From Variovorax sp. IB41 (GTDB lineage: Bacteria > Pseudomonadota > Gammaproteobacteria > Burkholderiales > Burkholderiaceae_C), in assembly GCF_016405905.1 (NCBI RefSeq), contig NZ_JAEFCB010000012.1, positions 62,001 through 126,000 of the forward strand: a stretch of 64,000 bases of DNA, in the 5' to 3' direction. Under the pieces are notes generated by a model. That model did not search any database. It was given only the letters and a program-made list of their open reading frames with translations, and was not told the DNA's origin. A program made the position numbers and the translations under genes. Below are positions 21,807-31,255 of this stretch, in pieces; the stretch's first letter is position 1; every line of letters starts with the position of its first letter.

Positions 21807-23177
21807 TTGGAACCGACTGAGTTGATTCTTCTCGCGCTGGCCGCGCTCGCCGTCGTCCAGCTCGTGCTGGTGATCTGGTTGCTCGCACGCCGGCAGCCCA
21901 AGCCGGACCACGGCGAGATGCTGGGCCTCTTGGCCGCGCTGAGATCGGCCAATGAGCGCACCGAACGCGAACTGCGCAACGACATCGGCGAAAGCGCGCG
22001 CGGCACGCGGCAGGAAACGGCACAGGCCTTCGCCACCTTCCAGCAGTCGCTGGTGCAGCAGGGCGCCGAGGCCACGCGCACGCAGAACGCGCAGCTCGAC
22101 GCCTTCGCGCTGCAGCTCGCATCGCTGCAGAAGTCGCTGGCCGACACGCTCAACACCCAGTTGCAGGGCCTGAGCGAATCGAACGCGCGGCGCCTGGCCG
22201 AAGTGCGCGCGACGATGGAAACGCAGCTCGCGCAGCTGCAGCAGAGCAACGCCGCCAAGCTCGACGAGATGCGCAAGACCGTCGACGAAAAGCTGCAGAG
22301 CACGCTCGAGGCGCGCCTGGGCGAGAGCTTCAAGCAGGTGGCCGACCGGCTCGAGCAGGTGCACAAGGGCCTGGGCGAAATGCAGACGCTGGCCGTCGGC
22401 GTCGGGAGCCTGCAGCGCGTGCTGACCAACGTGAAGACGCGCGGCGTGTTCGGCGAGGTGCAGTTGGAGGCGCTGCTCGAGCAGGTGCTCACGCCCGAGC
22501 AGTACGCCAAGCAGATCGAGACCAAGCCGCGCAGCGGCCAGCGCGTCGATTTCGCGATCCGCTTTCCGGGTCGCGGCGACGACGGTGCGCCGGTGTGGCT
22601 GCCCATCGATGCCAAGTTTCCGCGCGACGACTACGAGCGCCTGATCGATGCGCACGAGCGCGCCGATGCAGCTGGCGCCGAACTCGCGGCCAAGGCGCTC
22701 GAAGCGCGCATCCGCCTGGAGGCGCGTTCGATCGCCGAGAACTATCTCGCCGCGCCGCACACGACCGATTTCGCGATCCTCTTTCTGCCGGTCGAGAGCC
22801 TCTACGCCGAGGTGCTGCGCCGGCCCGGCCTGATGGACGCCATCCAGCGCCAGCACCGCGTGACGCTGGCCGGCCCGACCACCTTGCTGGCGATGCTCAA
22901 CAGCCTGCACATGGGCTTTCGCACGCTCGCGCTGGAACAGCAGGCCTCGGAGGTCTGGAAGGTGCTGGGCGCGGTCAAGACCGAGTTTGAGCGCTACGGC
23001 AAGTGGGTCGAGCGCATCAAGGATCAAGTGGGCAAAGCTTCCGACACCATCGACGAAGCCGCCACTCGCGCCAAGCAAATGCAGCGTGCGTTACGCAAGG
23101 TCGAAGCAATGCCCGAAGAGCAGTCGCAGGTGCTTTTGCCCCCGACCACCGATACCGAGGGCGACGACACCCCGTGA
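21807..23177 (+). CDS. rmuC: DNA recombination protein RmuC
   Basis: A 456-residue RmuC. It has an N-terminal membrane anchor (LILLALAALAVVQLVLVIWL), a long coiled coil (about residues 40-185, rich in Gln, Leu and Ala), and the nuclease-like RmuC domain with LPIDAKFPRDDYERL and NSLHMGFRTLALEQQA. It limits recombination at inverted repeats and has been linked to stalled-fork DNA processing. The start appears to be TTG at 21807. The stop overlaps the GTG of the next MFS gene by four bases. Confidence 0.93.
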   Translation: MEPTELILLALAALAVVQLVLVIWLLARRQPKPDHGEMLGLLAALRSANERTERELRNDIGESARGTRQETAQAFATFQQSLVQQGAEATRTQNAQLDAFALQLASLQKSLADTLNTQLQGLSESNARRLAEVRATMETQLAQLQQSNAAKLDEMRKTVDEKLQSTLEARLGESFKQVADRLEQVHKGLGEMQTLAVGVGSLQRVLTNVKTRGVFGEVQLEALLEQVLTPEQYAKQIETKPRSGQRVDFAIRFPGRGDDGAPVWLPIDAKFPRDDYERLIDAHERADAAGAELAAKALEARIRLEARSIAENYLAAPHTTDFAILFLPVESLYAEVLRRPGLMDAIQRQHRVTLAGPTTLLAMLNSLHMGFRTLALEQQASEVWKVLGAVKTEFERYGKWVERIKDQVGKASDTIDEAATRAKQMQRALRKVEAMPEEQSQVLLPPTTDTEGDDTP

Positions 23178-24337
23178 AAGGCTCCGAACTGCTGCGTGTG
23201 ATCGGCGCCCAGGTCTGCCTGCACGCCACGATGGCCGGCATGCGCCTGGCCACGCCGCTGCTGGCGCTGCAGCAGGGCTACAGCGCGGCGGCGGTCGGCG
23301 TGCTGATCGCGCTGTTCGCGCTGACCCAGGTGTTCCTGGCGCTGCCGGCGGGGCGCTTTGCCGACCGGCACGGGTTCAAGCGGCCGCTCTGGTGGTCGGT
23401 GATCGCCGCCTCGGTCGGCGCGGGGCTGGTGCTGGTCTTTCCGATCTTTCCGGTCATGTGCATCGCGGCGCTGCTGACGGGCGGCGCCACCGGCGCGACC
23501 GTCATCGCCTTGCAGCGGCACGTCGGGCGCTCGGCCACCAATGCGACGCAGCTCAAGCGCGTGTTCAGCTGGTTGGCCATCGCGCCCGCGGTGGCCAATT
23601 TCGTCGGGCCCTTCCTGGCCGGCATGCTGATCGACCACGCCGGCCGCGCGCCCGCGGACCTGCTGGCGTTTCGCGTCTGCTTCGCGGCGATGGCTTTCTT
23701 GCCGATCCTTTGCTGGATGCTCGCGCGCGGCGCCTACGAGCCGCCACGGGCAGCCCCCGCGGTGGGCGCCGTGCCGACGCGCGCCTGGGACCTGCTGCGA
23801 GAACCCATGTTCCGCCGCCTCTTGTTCGTGAACTGGCTGCAGTCGTCCAGCTGGGACGTGCATGCCTTCGTGCTGCCCGTGCTGGGCCACGACCGCGGCA
23901 TCAGCGCCTCGGTGATCGGCTCGATCCTCGGCGCGTTCGCCATCGCGGCCGCCGCGATCCGCGTGGTGCTGCCGCTCATCGCCTCGCGCGCGTCGGAGCG
24001 CAGCGTGATCCTGAGCTCCACCATCGTCACGGCGGCGATGTTCGCGGTGTATCCGCTGCTCGACTCGGCCTGGACCATGGGCCTGTGCTCGGTCGTCCTC
24101 GGTTTCGCGCTCGGCGCGGTGCAGCCGATGGTGATGAGCATGCTGCACCAGATCACCCCGCACGCGCGGCACGGCGAGGCGCTGGGGCTGCGGCTCATGA
24201 CCATCAACGCCTCGAGCGTGGCGATGCCGATGCTGTTCGGCTCGCTCGGGGCGCTGATCGGCATCGCGGGGGTGTTCTGGGTCGTGGGCGGCGTGCTGGC
24301 GCTGGGCGCGCGGGCGACGTGGGGGCTGAAGCTCTAG
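23174..24337 (+). CDS. MFS transporter
   Basis: A 387-residue, 12-helix major facilitator. The motif A loop is GRFADRHGFKRPLWWS. Helix 1 begins VIGAQVCLHATMAGMRLATPLLAL. The start was taken as GTG at 23174, which overlaps the rmuC stop (GTGA), in place of open frame further upstream that lies inside rmuC. Substrate unknown. The C-terminal end is followed by a 108-base control region for the next transporter. Confidence 0.85.
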   Translation: MKGSELLRVIGAQVCLHATMAGMRLATPLLALQQGYSAAAVGVLIALFALTQVFLALPAGRFADRHGFKRPLWWSVIAASVGAGLVLVFPIFPVMCIAALLTGGATGATVIALQRHVGRSATNATQLKRVFSWLAIAPAVANFVGPFLAGMLIDHAGRAPADLLAFRVCFAAMAFLPILCWMLARGAYEPPRAAPAVGAVPTRAWDLLREPMFRRLLFVNWLQSSSWDVHAFVLPVLGHDRGISASVIGSILGAFAIAAAAIRVVLPLIASRASERSVILSSTIVTAAMFAVYPLLDSAWTMGLCSVVLGFALGAVQPMVMSMLHQITPHARHGEALGLRLMTINASSVAMPMLFGSLGALIGIAGVFWVVGGVLALGARATWGLKL

Positions 24338-24365
24338 GCGGCTTTCAGGCGAAATCCACGTTCCA

Positions 24366-24384
24366 GATAAGAGTAATTCTCATC
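24366..24384. promoter_or_regulatory. Palindromic box resembling a Fur site
   Basis: GATAAGAGTAATTCTCATC, inside a longer imperfect palindrome at 24363-24387, matches the 19-base Fur consensus at 13 positions by eye. It lies immediately upstream of a TTGACT hexamer. It could be a Fur box or a second site for another regulator. Confidence 0.4.
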
Positions 24385-24387
24385 TGG

Positions 24388-24414
24388 TTGACTTTTAACT
24401 GACTCGAAGTCAGT
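24388..24414 (+). promoter_or_regulatory. Promoter with TetR-type operator before the DHA2 transporter
   Basis: A TTGACT hexamer (24388-24393) is followed by the palindrome ACTGACT-CGA-AGTCAGT (24398-24414), with perfect 7-base arms. The palindrome fills the space where RNA polymerase would bind, as is typical for TetR-family repression. The TetR-type regulator at 26165 is the natural candidate. Confidence 0.6.
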
Positions 24415-24445
24415 ATCGGCGCCTTCTTCAACAAGGAAGGCGTCC

Positions 24446-25975
24446 ATGGACTCCCCGACTTCGGTCCAGACCGATCCGCGCCGCCGCCTCGCGCTCGTGG
24501 CGGCGGTGTACCTGGGCAGCTTCATCGCCACGCTCGACGTGAGCATCGTCAACGTCGCGCTGCCCACGCTGCAGCGCGCGCTCGCCACCGACCTGGCCGG
24601 CCTGCAGTGGGTGATCGACATCTACGCGCTGTGCCTCTCGGCCTTCATCCTGTCGGCGGGTCCGGTGGGCGACCGCTACGGCCGCAAGCGCGCGTGGCTG
24701 GCCGGGGTGGTCGTGTTCACGCTGGGCTCGGCGATGTGCGCGATGGCCGGCAATCTTTCCACGCTGCTGGCGGGGCGCGCGGTGCAGGGCGTGGCGGGCG
24801 CGCTGATGATTCCCGGCGCGCTCTCGCTGCTGGCGCATGCGTTTCCGGAGCCCGCCAGCCGCGCGCGGGTGATCGGCGGCTGGTCGTCGTTCACGGCGCT
24901 GTCGCTGATCCTCGGGCCGATGCTCGGCGGGCTTCTGGTGGACCACGCGGGCTGGCAGAGCATCTTTCTCATCAATCTGCCGATCGGCGTGCTGACCGTG
25001 GGGCTCGGGCTCTGGGGCATCCGCGAGAGTTCGCACCCGGAGCACGCGGCGCTCGATCCGCTCGGGCAGGTGCTCAGCGTGCTGTGGCTCGGTGCGCTGA
25101 CCTACGGGCTGATCGCCGCCGGCGAGCATGGCTGGGGTTCCGGCCGCGCCGCGACCGCGCTGGTGGCCGCAGCCGTCGGACTTGCGCTGTTCCTGATGGT
25201 GGAGGCGCGCGTGGCGCGGCCGCTGCTGCCGCTCGCGCTGTTCCGCGATGCGCGTTTCTCGGCCACCAACTTCGCCTCGTTCGTGCTCGGTTTCTCGTCG
25301 TACGCGAGCCTGTTCTTCTTCTCGCTCTTCCTGCAGCAGGTGCAGGGCTGGTCGGCCAGCGACACCGGCTGGCGCTTGGTGCCGCAGTTCGTCGCGACCG
25401 GCCTTGTCGCTTCGCAGTTCGGCCGGCTGGCGCGGCGCTTCGAGGTGCACACGCTGATGGTCGCTGGCTACGCGCTCATCGGCGGCGCGATGCTGCTGCT
25501 CACGCTGTTCTCGGCCGAAACGCCTTACCTGCTGCTGGCGCTGCTGTTCGTGTTCCTCGGCGCGGGCACGGGCCTGGCGGTGCCGTCCACGAGCATGGCG
25601 GTGATGGCGTCCGTGCCCGCGCAGCGCTCGGGCATGGCCTCGGCCACGATGAACGCGCTGCGCCAGGCCGGCATGCTGATCGGCATCGCGCTCCTGGGCA
25701 CGCTGATGAGCACGCGGGCGACCGCGCTGCTGGCCACCGCGCTCGAGCAGGCCGGGCTTCGCGATGCGCAACAGGCAGCCGTCGCGGCCGTCTCGCGGCA
25801 TGACCTCGCCGCGCTGGCCGCACTCGATGCGGACACAGCGCACACCCTGCTGGCCGGCGCTCTCGCGGGCGGGTTCCACGCCGCCGTGGCCTGTGCTGGC
25901 GTGGCCGGTTTGCTCGCGGCGGGGTTGCTGGTGCGCGTAAGGCCGCGGGCCGCGGCGCTGCCCGCGCGGGCCTGA
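24446..25975 (+). CDS. DHA2-family (14-helix) MFS drug transporter
   Basis: A 509-residue transporter of the EmrB/QacA (DHA2) type. Helix 1 carries SFIATLDVSIVNVALPTLQRA with the family D-x-T/S-x-x-N-V-A-L-P pattern (motif D1). Motif A is GPVGDRYGRKRAWLAG, and antiporter motif C-like GPMLGGLLVDHAGWQSIF is in helix 5. About 14 helices fit the length. A palindromic operator lies in its promoter and a TetR-family gene follows 189 bases downstream, suggesting drug-inducible expression. Substrates unknown. Confidence 0.88.
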   Translation: MDSPTSVQTDPRRRLALVAAVYLGSFIATLDVSIVNVALPTLQRALATDLAGLQWVIDIYALCLSAFILSAGPVGDRYGRKRAWLAGVVVFTLGSAMCAMAGNLSTLLAGRAVQGVAGALMIPGALSLLAHAFPEPASRARVIGGWSSFTALSLILGPMLGGLLVDHAGWQSIFLINLPIGVLTVGLGLWGIRESSHPEHAALDPLGQVLSVLWLGALTYGLIAAGEHGWGSGRAATALVAAAVGLALFLMVEARVARPLLPLALFRDARFSATNFASFVLGFSSYASLFFFSLFLQQVQGWSASDTGWRLVPQFVATGLVASQFGRLARRFEVHTLMVAGYALIGGAMLLLTLFSAETPYLLLALLFVFLGAGTGLAVPSTSMAVMASVPAQRSGMASATMNALRQAGMLIGIALLGTLMSTRATALLATALEQAGLRDAQQAAVAAVSRHDLAALAALDADTAHTLLAGALAGGFHAAVACAGVAGLLAAGLLVRVRPRAAALPARA

Positions 25976-26164
25976 GGCCGCGCCACGGCATGCCTGCCGC
26001 CCTCGTGCCCATTCGCTTGCGCAGCGCGGTGCCGGCCGGGCAATGCGAGAAAATCCGCCCATCGAAAATCGAGAAGCATCCCGGAGCGCGAAAAACTGCG
26101 CCGCGCGGCCTGCAACCCGATACGGTCATCGACGCCACGTTCCCCCTGTTCACCGAGATTTGCC

Positions 26165-26839
26165 ATGACACGAAGTGATCCGGCCACCGATTCCGCTCCG
26201 GCAGACGAGGCCGAACCCGCGCCGCGCCGCCGCACCAAGGCGCCCGAAACGCGCGCCGTCGCGCTGATGGACGCCGCCGAGCGCCTCTTCATCGCCAAGG
26301 GCATCGCCACCACCAGCATCGACGACATCGCGGCCGGCGCGCAGGTGGCCAAGGGCACGTTCTACCTGTACTTTCCCTCGAAGGAGGCGATGCTCGGCGC
26401 GCTGCAGCAGCGCTTTGTCGATACGTTCTGCGAGCGTCTGCAGAACGCCATGGACCGCCATCGCCCCGACAACCATCACGCGCGCCTGAAGGCCTGGGTG
26501 GAGACGGGGCTGGAAACCTACCTGGACAACGTCGCGCTGCACGACGTGGTGTTCCATGAATACCGTCCCGAAAACCGGCGCATGCGCAACGACAACGCGG
26601 TCATCACGCAGCTGGTCGGCCTGCTCAGGCAGGGCGATGCGGCGGGGGTGTGGGAGGTGGAGGACGCGACGCTCACGGCCGTGATCCTTTTCAATGCGCT
26701 GCACGGCGTGGCCGACGACGCCGTGGCCATGGGCCCGGCTGGCGATCCCGTTGCCGACCGCCGCCGCCGTGCCCGCGCGCTCACGCGATTCTTCGAGCAA
26801 GCGCTGCACCCGGACGTCGTCGACGACAGCGACGCCTGA
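26165..26839 (+). CDS. TetR/AcrR-family transcriptional regulator
   Basis: A 224-residue regulator. A disordered, Pro/Ala-rich N-terminal stretch of about 28 residues precedes the helix-turn-helix (ALMDAAERLFIAKGIATTSIDDIA, then QVAKGTFYLYFPSKEAML). The rest is the ligand-binding and dimerisation part. It is downstream of the DHA2 transporter on the same strand and probably represses it through the palindrome at 24398-24414. No copy of that palindrome is visible in its own 189-base upstream gap. Confidence 0.9.
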   Translation: MTRSDPATDSAPADEAEPAPRRRTKAPETRAVALMDAAERLFIAKGIATTSIDDIAAGAQVAKGTFYLYFPSKEAMLGALQQRFVDTFCERLQNAMDRHRPDNHHARLKAWVETGLETYLDNVALHDVVFHEYRPENRRMRNDNAVITQLVGLLRQGDAAGVWEVEDATLTAVILFNALHGVADDAVAMGPAGDPVADRRRRARALTRFFEQALHPDVVDDSDA

Positions 26840-26852
26840 GCGCCCGCGCCGA

Positions 26853-27716
26853 TCAGAGCTTGTAGAAGCGCTTGATTGCGTCCCATGCGTCGTCGGGCGC
26901 GTCGACGTATTCGAAGAGCTTCACGTCGCCCGGCGAGATCACGCCTTCATCGACCAGGAAGTCGAAGTCGATCATCCGCTTCCAGTAGTCCGAGCCGAAC
27001 AGCACGATCGGCACGGGCTTGGACTTCTTGGTCTGCACCAGCGTGATGACTTCGAACAACTCGTCCAGCGTGCCGAAGCCGCCCGGGAACGCTACCAGCG
27101 CCTTCGCACGCATCATGAAATGCATCTTGCGGATCGCGAAGTAATGGAACTTGAAGCTCAGCGCGGGCGTGACGTAGGGGTTGGCTTCCTCCTCCATCGG
27201 CAGCGCGATCGCCAGGCCCACCGAAATGCCGCCGCCTTCGTGCGCGCCGCGGTTGGCCGCCTGCATGATGCCGGGGCCGCCGCCGGTGCAGACGAAGAGC
27301 TTGTCCTGCGGCTCCTTGCCGTTGCTGTATTGCGCGACCAGCTTGCCGAAGGCGCGGGCCTTTTCGTAGTAGTGCGAGCTGCGCGCCAGGCGCCGCCAGC
27401 GCTCGGCGGCCACCGTGTCGCCCGCGGCCTCGGCCTGCGCGATCATGGCGGCGGAGTCTTCCTCGCTGCGAAAGCGGGCGCTGCCGAAGACCACCACGGT
27501 GTTCTCGATGCCATGCGCGCGCTGCTCGACGTCGGGCTTCATCAGCTCCAGCTGCATGCGGATGCCGCGCGTCTCGCGTCGCAGCAGGAATTCGGGATCG
27601 GCGAAGGCGATGCGCGAGGGATCGGGGTCCAGCGGCAGGCCCTTGTCGGAATGCGCGCGGAGCGTGGCCCAGGCGTCGGCCAGGCGTTTGTCGTGAAGAT
27701 CGTGCGTGTTGTTCAT
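26853..27716 (-). CDS. LOG family protein (TIGR00730-type Rossmann fold)
   Basis: A 287-residue member of the LONELY GUY family, whose characterised members are phosphoribohydrolases that release cytokinin-type bases or AMP-derived products. The motifs CTGGGPGIMQAANRGAHEGGG and FPGGFGTLDELFEVITL are complete, the latter being the PGGxGTxxE signature. It is longer than the 190-residue plant-type LOGs, with an N-terminal extension of about 75 residues, like the YgdH/PpnN-related long forms. Start at 27716 chosen as MNNTHDLHDKRL; an upstream in-frame ATG exists but lacks a ribosome site. Confidence 0.85.
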   Translation of the reverse strand: MNNTHDLHDKRLADAWATLRAHSDKGLPLDPDPSRIAFADPEFLLRRETRGIRMQLELMKPDVEQRAHGIENTVVVFGSARFRSEEDSAAMIAQAEAAGDTVAAERWRRLARSSHYYEKARAFGKLVAQYSNGKEPQDKLFVCTGGGPGIMQAANRGAHEGGGISVGLAIALPMEEEANPYVTPALSFKFHYFAIRKMHFMMRAKALVAFPGGFGTLDELFEVITLVQTKKSKPVPIVLFGSDYWKRMIDFDFLVDEGVISPGDVKLFEYVDAPDDAWDAIKRFYKL

Positions 27717-27780
27717 GAAGGACTCGGACAGGAAGACCCGATGGATTGTGCAGCGTTGCAATCGCCGTGCCCAAGAAACG

Positions 27781-27805
27781 AAAAAGGCCCCTTGCGGGGC
27801 CTTTC
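27781..27805 (-). terminator. Intrinsic terminator of efp
   Basis: On the minus strand GGCCCC-GCAA-GGGGCC is followed by a five-base T-run, about 37 bases past the efp stop. Confidence 0.85.
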
Positions 27806-27841
27806 TTCAGAGAGGGTTGCCGGCCGGAAGGCCGGGAACAC

Positions 27842-28396
27842 TCAGACGCGCTTGCGGTATTCGCCGGTGCGGGTGTCGATTTCGATCTTGTCGCCTTGCG
27901 AGACGAAGAGCGGAACCGGCACTTCGAAGCCGGTGGCGATCTTGGCGGGCTTCAGGACCTTGCCCGAGGTGTCGCCCTTGACGGCCGGCTCGGTCCAGGT
28001 GATTTCGCGCTCCACGCTGGTGGGCAGTTCGACCGAGATGGCCTTGCCGTCGTAGAACACCACTTCGACGGCCATGCCGTCTTCCAGGTAGTTCAGCGCG
28101 TCGCCCATGTTCTCGGCTTCGACTTCGTACTGGTTGTAGTCGGCGTCCATGCAGACGTAGAGCGGATCGGCGAAGTAGGAGTAGGTGCAGTCCTTCTTCT
28201 CGAGCACGATCTGGTCGATCTTGTCGTCGGCCTTGAAGACCACTTCGGTGTTGAAGTTGGCCACCAGGCTTTTCATCTTCATGCGCACGGTGGCGGAGTT
28301 GCGGCCGCCGCGGCTGTATTCGGTCTTGAGGACGACCATCGGGTCCTTGCCGTGCATGATGACGTTGCCGGCGCGGATTTCTTGAGCGATTTTCAT
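27842..28396 (-). CDS. efp: Translation elongation factor P
   Basis: EF-P, 184 residues in three beta-barrel domains, which rescues ribosomes stalled at polyproline. The loop tip reads [10 protein letters not shown] with Arg32 where E. coli has the modified lysine. Arg32 is the residue rhamnosylated by EarP, whose gene lies 175 bases upstream on the same strand. The C-terminus carries the conserved [17 protein letters not shown]. The proline-rich TonB encoded in this window is a plausible dependent protein. Confidence 0.98.
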   Translation of the reverse strand: MKIAQEIRAGNVIMHGKDPMVVLKTEYSRGGRNSATVRMKMKSLVANFNTEVVFKADDKIDQIVLEKKDCTYSYFADPLYVCMDADYNQYEVEAENMGDALNYLEDGMAVEVVFYDGKAISVELPTSVEREITWTEPAVKGDTSGKVLKPAKIATGFEVPVPLFVSQGDKIEIDTRTGEYRKRV

Positions 28397-28571
28397 AACA
28401 GGTTCTCTGGATGTTGGCCGCTCGGTGCACGGGGCATTCTCTCGACATCCGGCGGCGTTCGAAACGCGCTTGCCGGAGTGTCTGGCCCCGCGGTACATGT
28501 CCCGCGGCAGGTTTGGCGGAGAGCATCTCGGGTCCTGACGACCCGGGCCGAAATCCGCAAAGCCCGCTATT

Positions 28572-29678
28572 TTAGCTTTTTTGGGCGATCAGATGCCGCA
28601 GTTGGGTGACCAGATCGTCCTGGGCGCGCAGCGCCGCGCGCCCGGCCAGCACCGTTTCCCGCCATGGGCCCTGCGTTTCCAGGTGGGGCAGGGGGCCGTC
28701 GCCGAACCCGTTCCAGACGTGGTGAAAACGCCTCAGCGAGGGCGGGGCGCCGAGCCAGTCGAGCCAGGCGTTGAGCTTGGCGTGGTGGGCGTCGTCGTCC
28801 TGCGGGTAGATCTGCCAGACCGTCGGCGCGCCGGCCCAGAGGGCGCGCACGAGCGAATCCTCGCCGCGCACGAAATTCAGGTCGCAGGCCCAGAGCAGGT
28901 GGTCGAAATCCGGCTGCGTGAGGTAGGGAAGGTATGAAATCGATAGCGCGCCGTGCCCATGGGGCGCCGGGCTCTCCGGCGAAATGTTCGACAAATGGGC
29001 TTTCACGGCATTGGCGGCGCGGCCCGCTGTCACCAGCAGCCGCGTGGGTTCCGGGCCGTCGGCGAACTGGGTCAACAGATCCGCCAGCGCCGAAGGCTCA
29101 TAGCAGAAGAGAGAAACGAGACGCTCGCCCTCCGTCCACGGAATCTGCTGCGCCGCCAGCCATTGCGCACGGTCGAAGCGCGCTTGCCGTTCCAACAGAT
29201 CGGGCTCCCGCAGCAGCCCGCCGGTCGCGGGCGTGAAGCCCGGATAGAAAAAGCGCTTGGTCAGCCCGGCGCCCGGCCCCTTGAACACCGGCGAGGGCAG
29301 GCCGTGCAGGCGCTCGACGTACGGCTCGGCCGACAGGTATTCGAGATTGATCCAGGACCGCGGCCCGCCGGCGCTCGATGCCTCGGCAAATCGCGCGATC
29401 AGTTCCGGCGCCGGCTCGCAGCCGAAGGCCTCGACCAGCACATCCGGCGCCGACTCCGCCGCAGCCTGCTGCACCGCGGCCGCGTCGAGCCAGTCGATCA
29501 CCTGCACGCCTTCGCAGCCCGTGGGCGCCATCCAGTGCAGCGCCGTCGCGTCGTCGATCCACAGCCGCACGCGTTCGCCGAGCGCGGCCAGTTGGGAGCC
29601 CAGCCGCCAGCACACGCCCAGGTCGCCGTGGTTGTCGATGACCTTGCAGAAGATGTCCCATTGCATGCGCGTGCCCAT
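28572..29678 (-). CDS. earP: EF-P arginine-32 rhamnosyltransferase EarP
   Basis: A 368-residue GT-B glycosyltransferase that attaches rhamnose from dTDP-rhamnose to Arg32 of EF-P. The N-terminal [20 protein letters not shown] is the family signature, including the catalytic-region Asp residues. The C-terminal half has the nucleotide-sugar site with [19 protein letters not shown] (the RGEDS motif). The start could be either 29678 (MGTRMQ) or 29666. Adjacent to efp with matching Arg32, so the pair is functionally linked. Confidence 0.95.
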   Translation of the reverse strand: MGTRMQWDIFCKVIDNHGDLGVCWRLGSQLAALGERVRLWIDDATALHWMAPTGCEGVQVIDWLDAAAVQQAAAESAPDVLVEAFGCEPAPELIARFAEASSAGGPRSWINLEYLSAEPYVERLHGLPSPVFKGPGAGLTKRFFYPGFTPATGGLLREPDLLERQARFDRAQWLAAQQIPWTEGERLVSLFCYEPSALADLLTQFADGPEPTRLLVTAGRAANAVKAHLSNISPESPAPHGHGALSISYLPYLTQPDFDHLLWACDLNFVRGEDSLVRALWAGAPTVWQIYPQDDDAHHAKLNAWLDWLGAPPSLRRFHHVWNGFGDGPLPHLETQGPWRETVLAGRAALRAQDDLVTQLRHLIAQKS

Positions 29679-29764
29679 GGCCGCGAGTGTGCCCGTCTTC
29701 GGGGGCTGTTCGGCGCCCGGCTTGCTATGCTGGCCGCACAACAACCACCGGAGAGAGAAAGACC

Positions 29765-31216
29765 ATGAGGATGCAGAACCGTTCGCAGTTTCCCCATCGT
29801 TGCGCGAAGACCGTGCTCGCCCTGTCGCTGGCCCTGTGCGGCCTCGCCGGCATAACCGGTGCGTCGGCCCAGACGAGCACCGCGCCGCAGTCGCTCACGC
29901 CGCAGCAGCAGCGCTTCCACGACATCTACAAGGAGCTCATCGAGATCAACACCACCCACTCGACCGGTGACAACACGCTGGCCGCGCGCGCCATGGAAAA
30001 GCGCCTGGTCGAATCGGGCTTCGCGCCCGGCGACATCCAGATCTTCGAACCCTTCCCGAAGAAGGGCAACCTGGTGCTGCGCTTCAAGGGCAACGGCAGC
30101 AAGAAGCCGCTGCTGCTGCTGGCGCACATCGATGTGGTCGAGGCCCGGCGCGAAGACTGGAAGACCGACCCCTTCAAGCTGCAGGAAACCGGCGGCTACT
30201 TCACCGCGCGCGGCTCCATCGACGACAAGGCCATGGCCTCGGCGCTGGTCTCGGTGCTCGGGCAGCTCAAGCAGGAGGGCTTCAAGCCCAGCCGCGACAT
30301 CATCCTGGCGCTGACCGCCGACGAGGAGCGCGGCGATGCGCTGAGCAACGGCGCCTTCTGGCTCATCAGCAACAAGCCCGAGCTGCTGCAGGCCGAGTTC
30401 GGCATCAACGAGGGCGGCGGCGGCGAACTGCGCGGCGGCAAGCCGAACCTGCATCGCATGCAGGTGGCCGAGAAGATGTACACCACCTACATGCTGGAGG
30501 CGCGCGACGTGGGCGGCCACAGCTCGGTGCCGACGAAGAACAACCCGATCTACGCGCTCTCGGCGGGGCTGGAGCGGCTGGGCAACTACGCCTTCCCGAT
30601 CAAGCTCGCGGACGTCACCAAGACCTACTTCGCGCGCAGCGCGCCGTTCGCCACCGGCCAACTGGCCGACGACATGCGCGCCATCGGCACCGGCAACCCC
30701 GATGCGGGCGTGCTGGAGCGCATGACGGCCAACCCGGCCTACAACGCGCAGCTGCGCACCACCTGCGTGGCGACGATGGTGCAGGCCGGCCACGCCGAGA
30801 ACGCGCTGCCGCAATCGGCCAAGGCCACGGTCAACTGCCGCATCCTCCCGCACGACGACCCCGACGAGGTCGAGCGCCTGCTGACCCAGGCCGTGGGCAA
30901 CGACAAGATCGTGGTGCGCAACATGGGCAAGCCGCTGCGCAGCCCGGCGTCGCCGCTGAACGGCGACCTGGTGAAGACGGTGGAATCGCTCACGCAGCAG
31001 ATGTGGCCCGGCGTGCCCGTGGTGCCCGCGATGAGCACCGGCGCCACCGACAGCCGCTTCATGCGCAATGCCGGCATCCCGATGTACGGCGTGACCGGCA
31101 TGTTCCTGGAGCCGGCCGATGCGCGCGCGCACGGGCTGGACGAGCGCATCGAGATTCAGCGGCTGTACGACGGGCGCGAGTTCCTGTACCGGCTGGTGTC
31201 GGAAGTCGCGAAGTAA
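29765..31216 (+). CDS. M20 family metallopeptidase, exported
   Basis: A 483-residue zinc peptidase of the M20/M25/M40 group. It has a signal peptide ending near GASAQ (about residue 36). The metal and catalytic residues are in LLLLAHIDVVEA, ARGSIDDKAMASALV and LALTADEERGDALSN. The dimerisation domain begins near GGHSSVPTKNNPIY. It probably hydrolyses di- or small peptides or N-acyl amino acids in the periplasm. It shares a bidirectional terminator with the convergent gamma-glutamyltransferase, another periplasmic peptide-processing enzyme. Confidence 0.88.
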   Translation: MRMQNRSQFPHRCAKTVLALSLALCGLAGITGASAQTSTAPQSLTPQQQRFHDIYKELIEINTTHSTGDNTLAARAMEKRLVESGFAPGDIQIFEPFPKKGNLVLRFKGNGSKKPLLLLAHIDVVEARREDWKTDPFKLQETGGYFTARGSIDDKAMASALVSVLGQLKQEGFKPSRDIILALTADEERGDALSNGAFWLISNKPELLQAEFGINEGGGGELRGGKPNLHRMQVAEKMYTTYMLEARDVGGHSSVPTKNNPIYALSAGLERLGNYAFPIKLADVTKTYFARSAPFATGQLADDMRAIGTGNPDAGVLERMTANPAYNAQLRTTCVATMVQAGHAENALPQSAKATVNCRILPHDDPDEVERLLTQAVGNDKIVVRNMGKPLRSPASPLNGDLVKTVESLTQQMWPGVPVVPAMSTGATDSRFMRNAGIPMYGVTGMFLEPADARAHGLDERIEIQRLYDGREFLYRLVSEVAK

Positions 31217-31222
31217 TCAGGC

Positions 31223-31251
31223 AAAGGGGCAGGCATCGCGCCTGCCCCTTT
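31223..31251. terminator. Bidirectional intrinsic terminator
   Basis: A 12-base perfect stem (AAAGGGGCAGGC / GCCTGCCCCTTT) lies between the convergent M20 peptidase and gamma-glutamyltransferase genes. Its ends supply short A- and T-runs on both strands. Confidence 0.85.
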
Positions 31252-31255
31252 GTCG

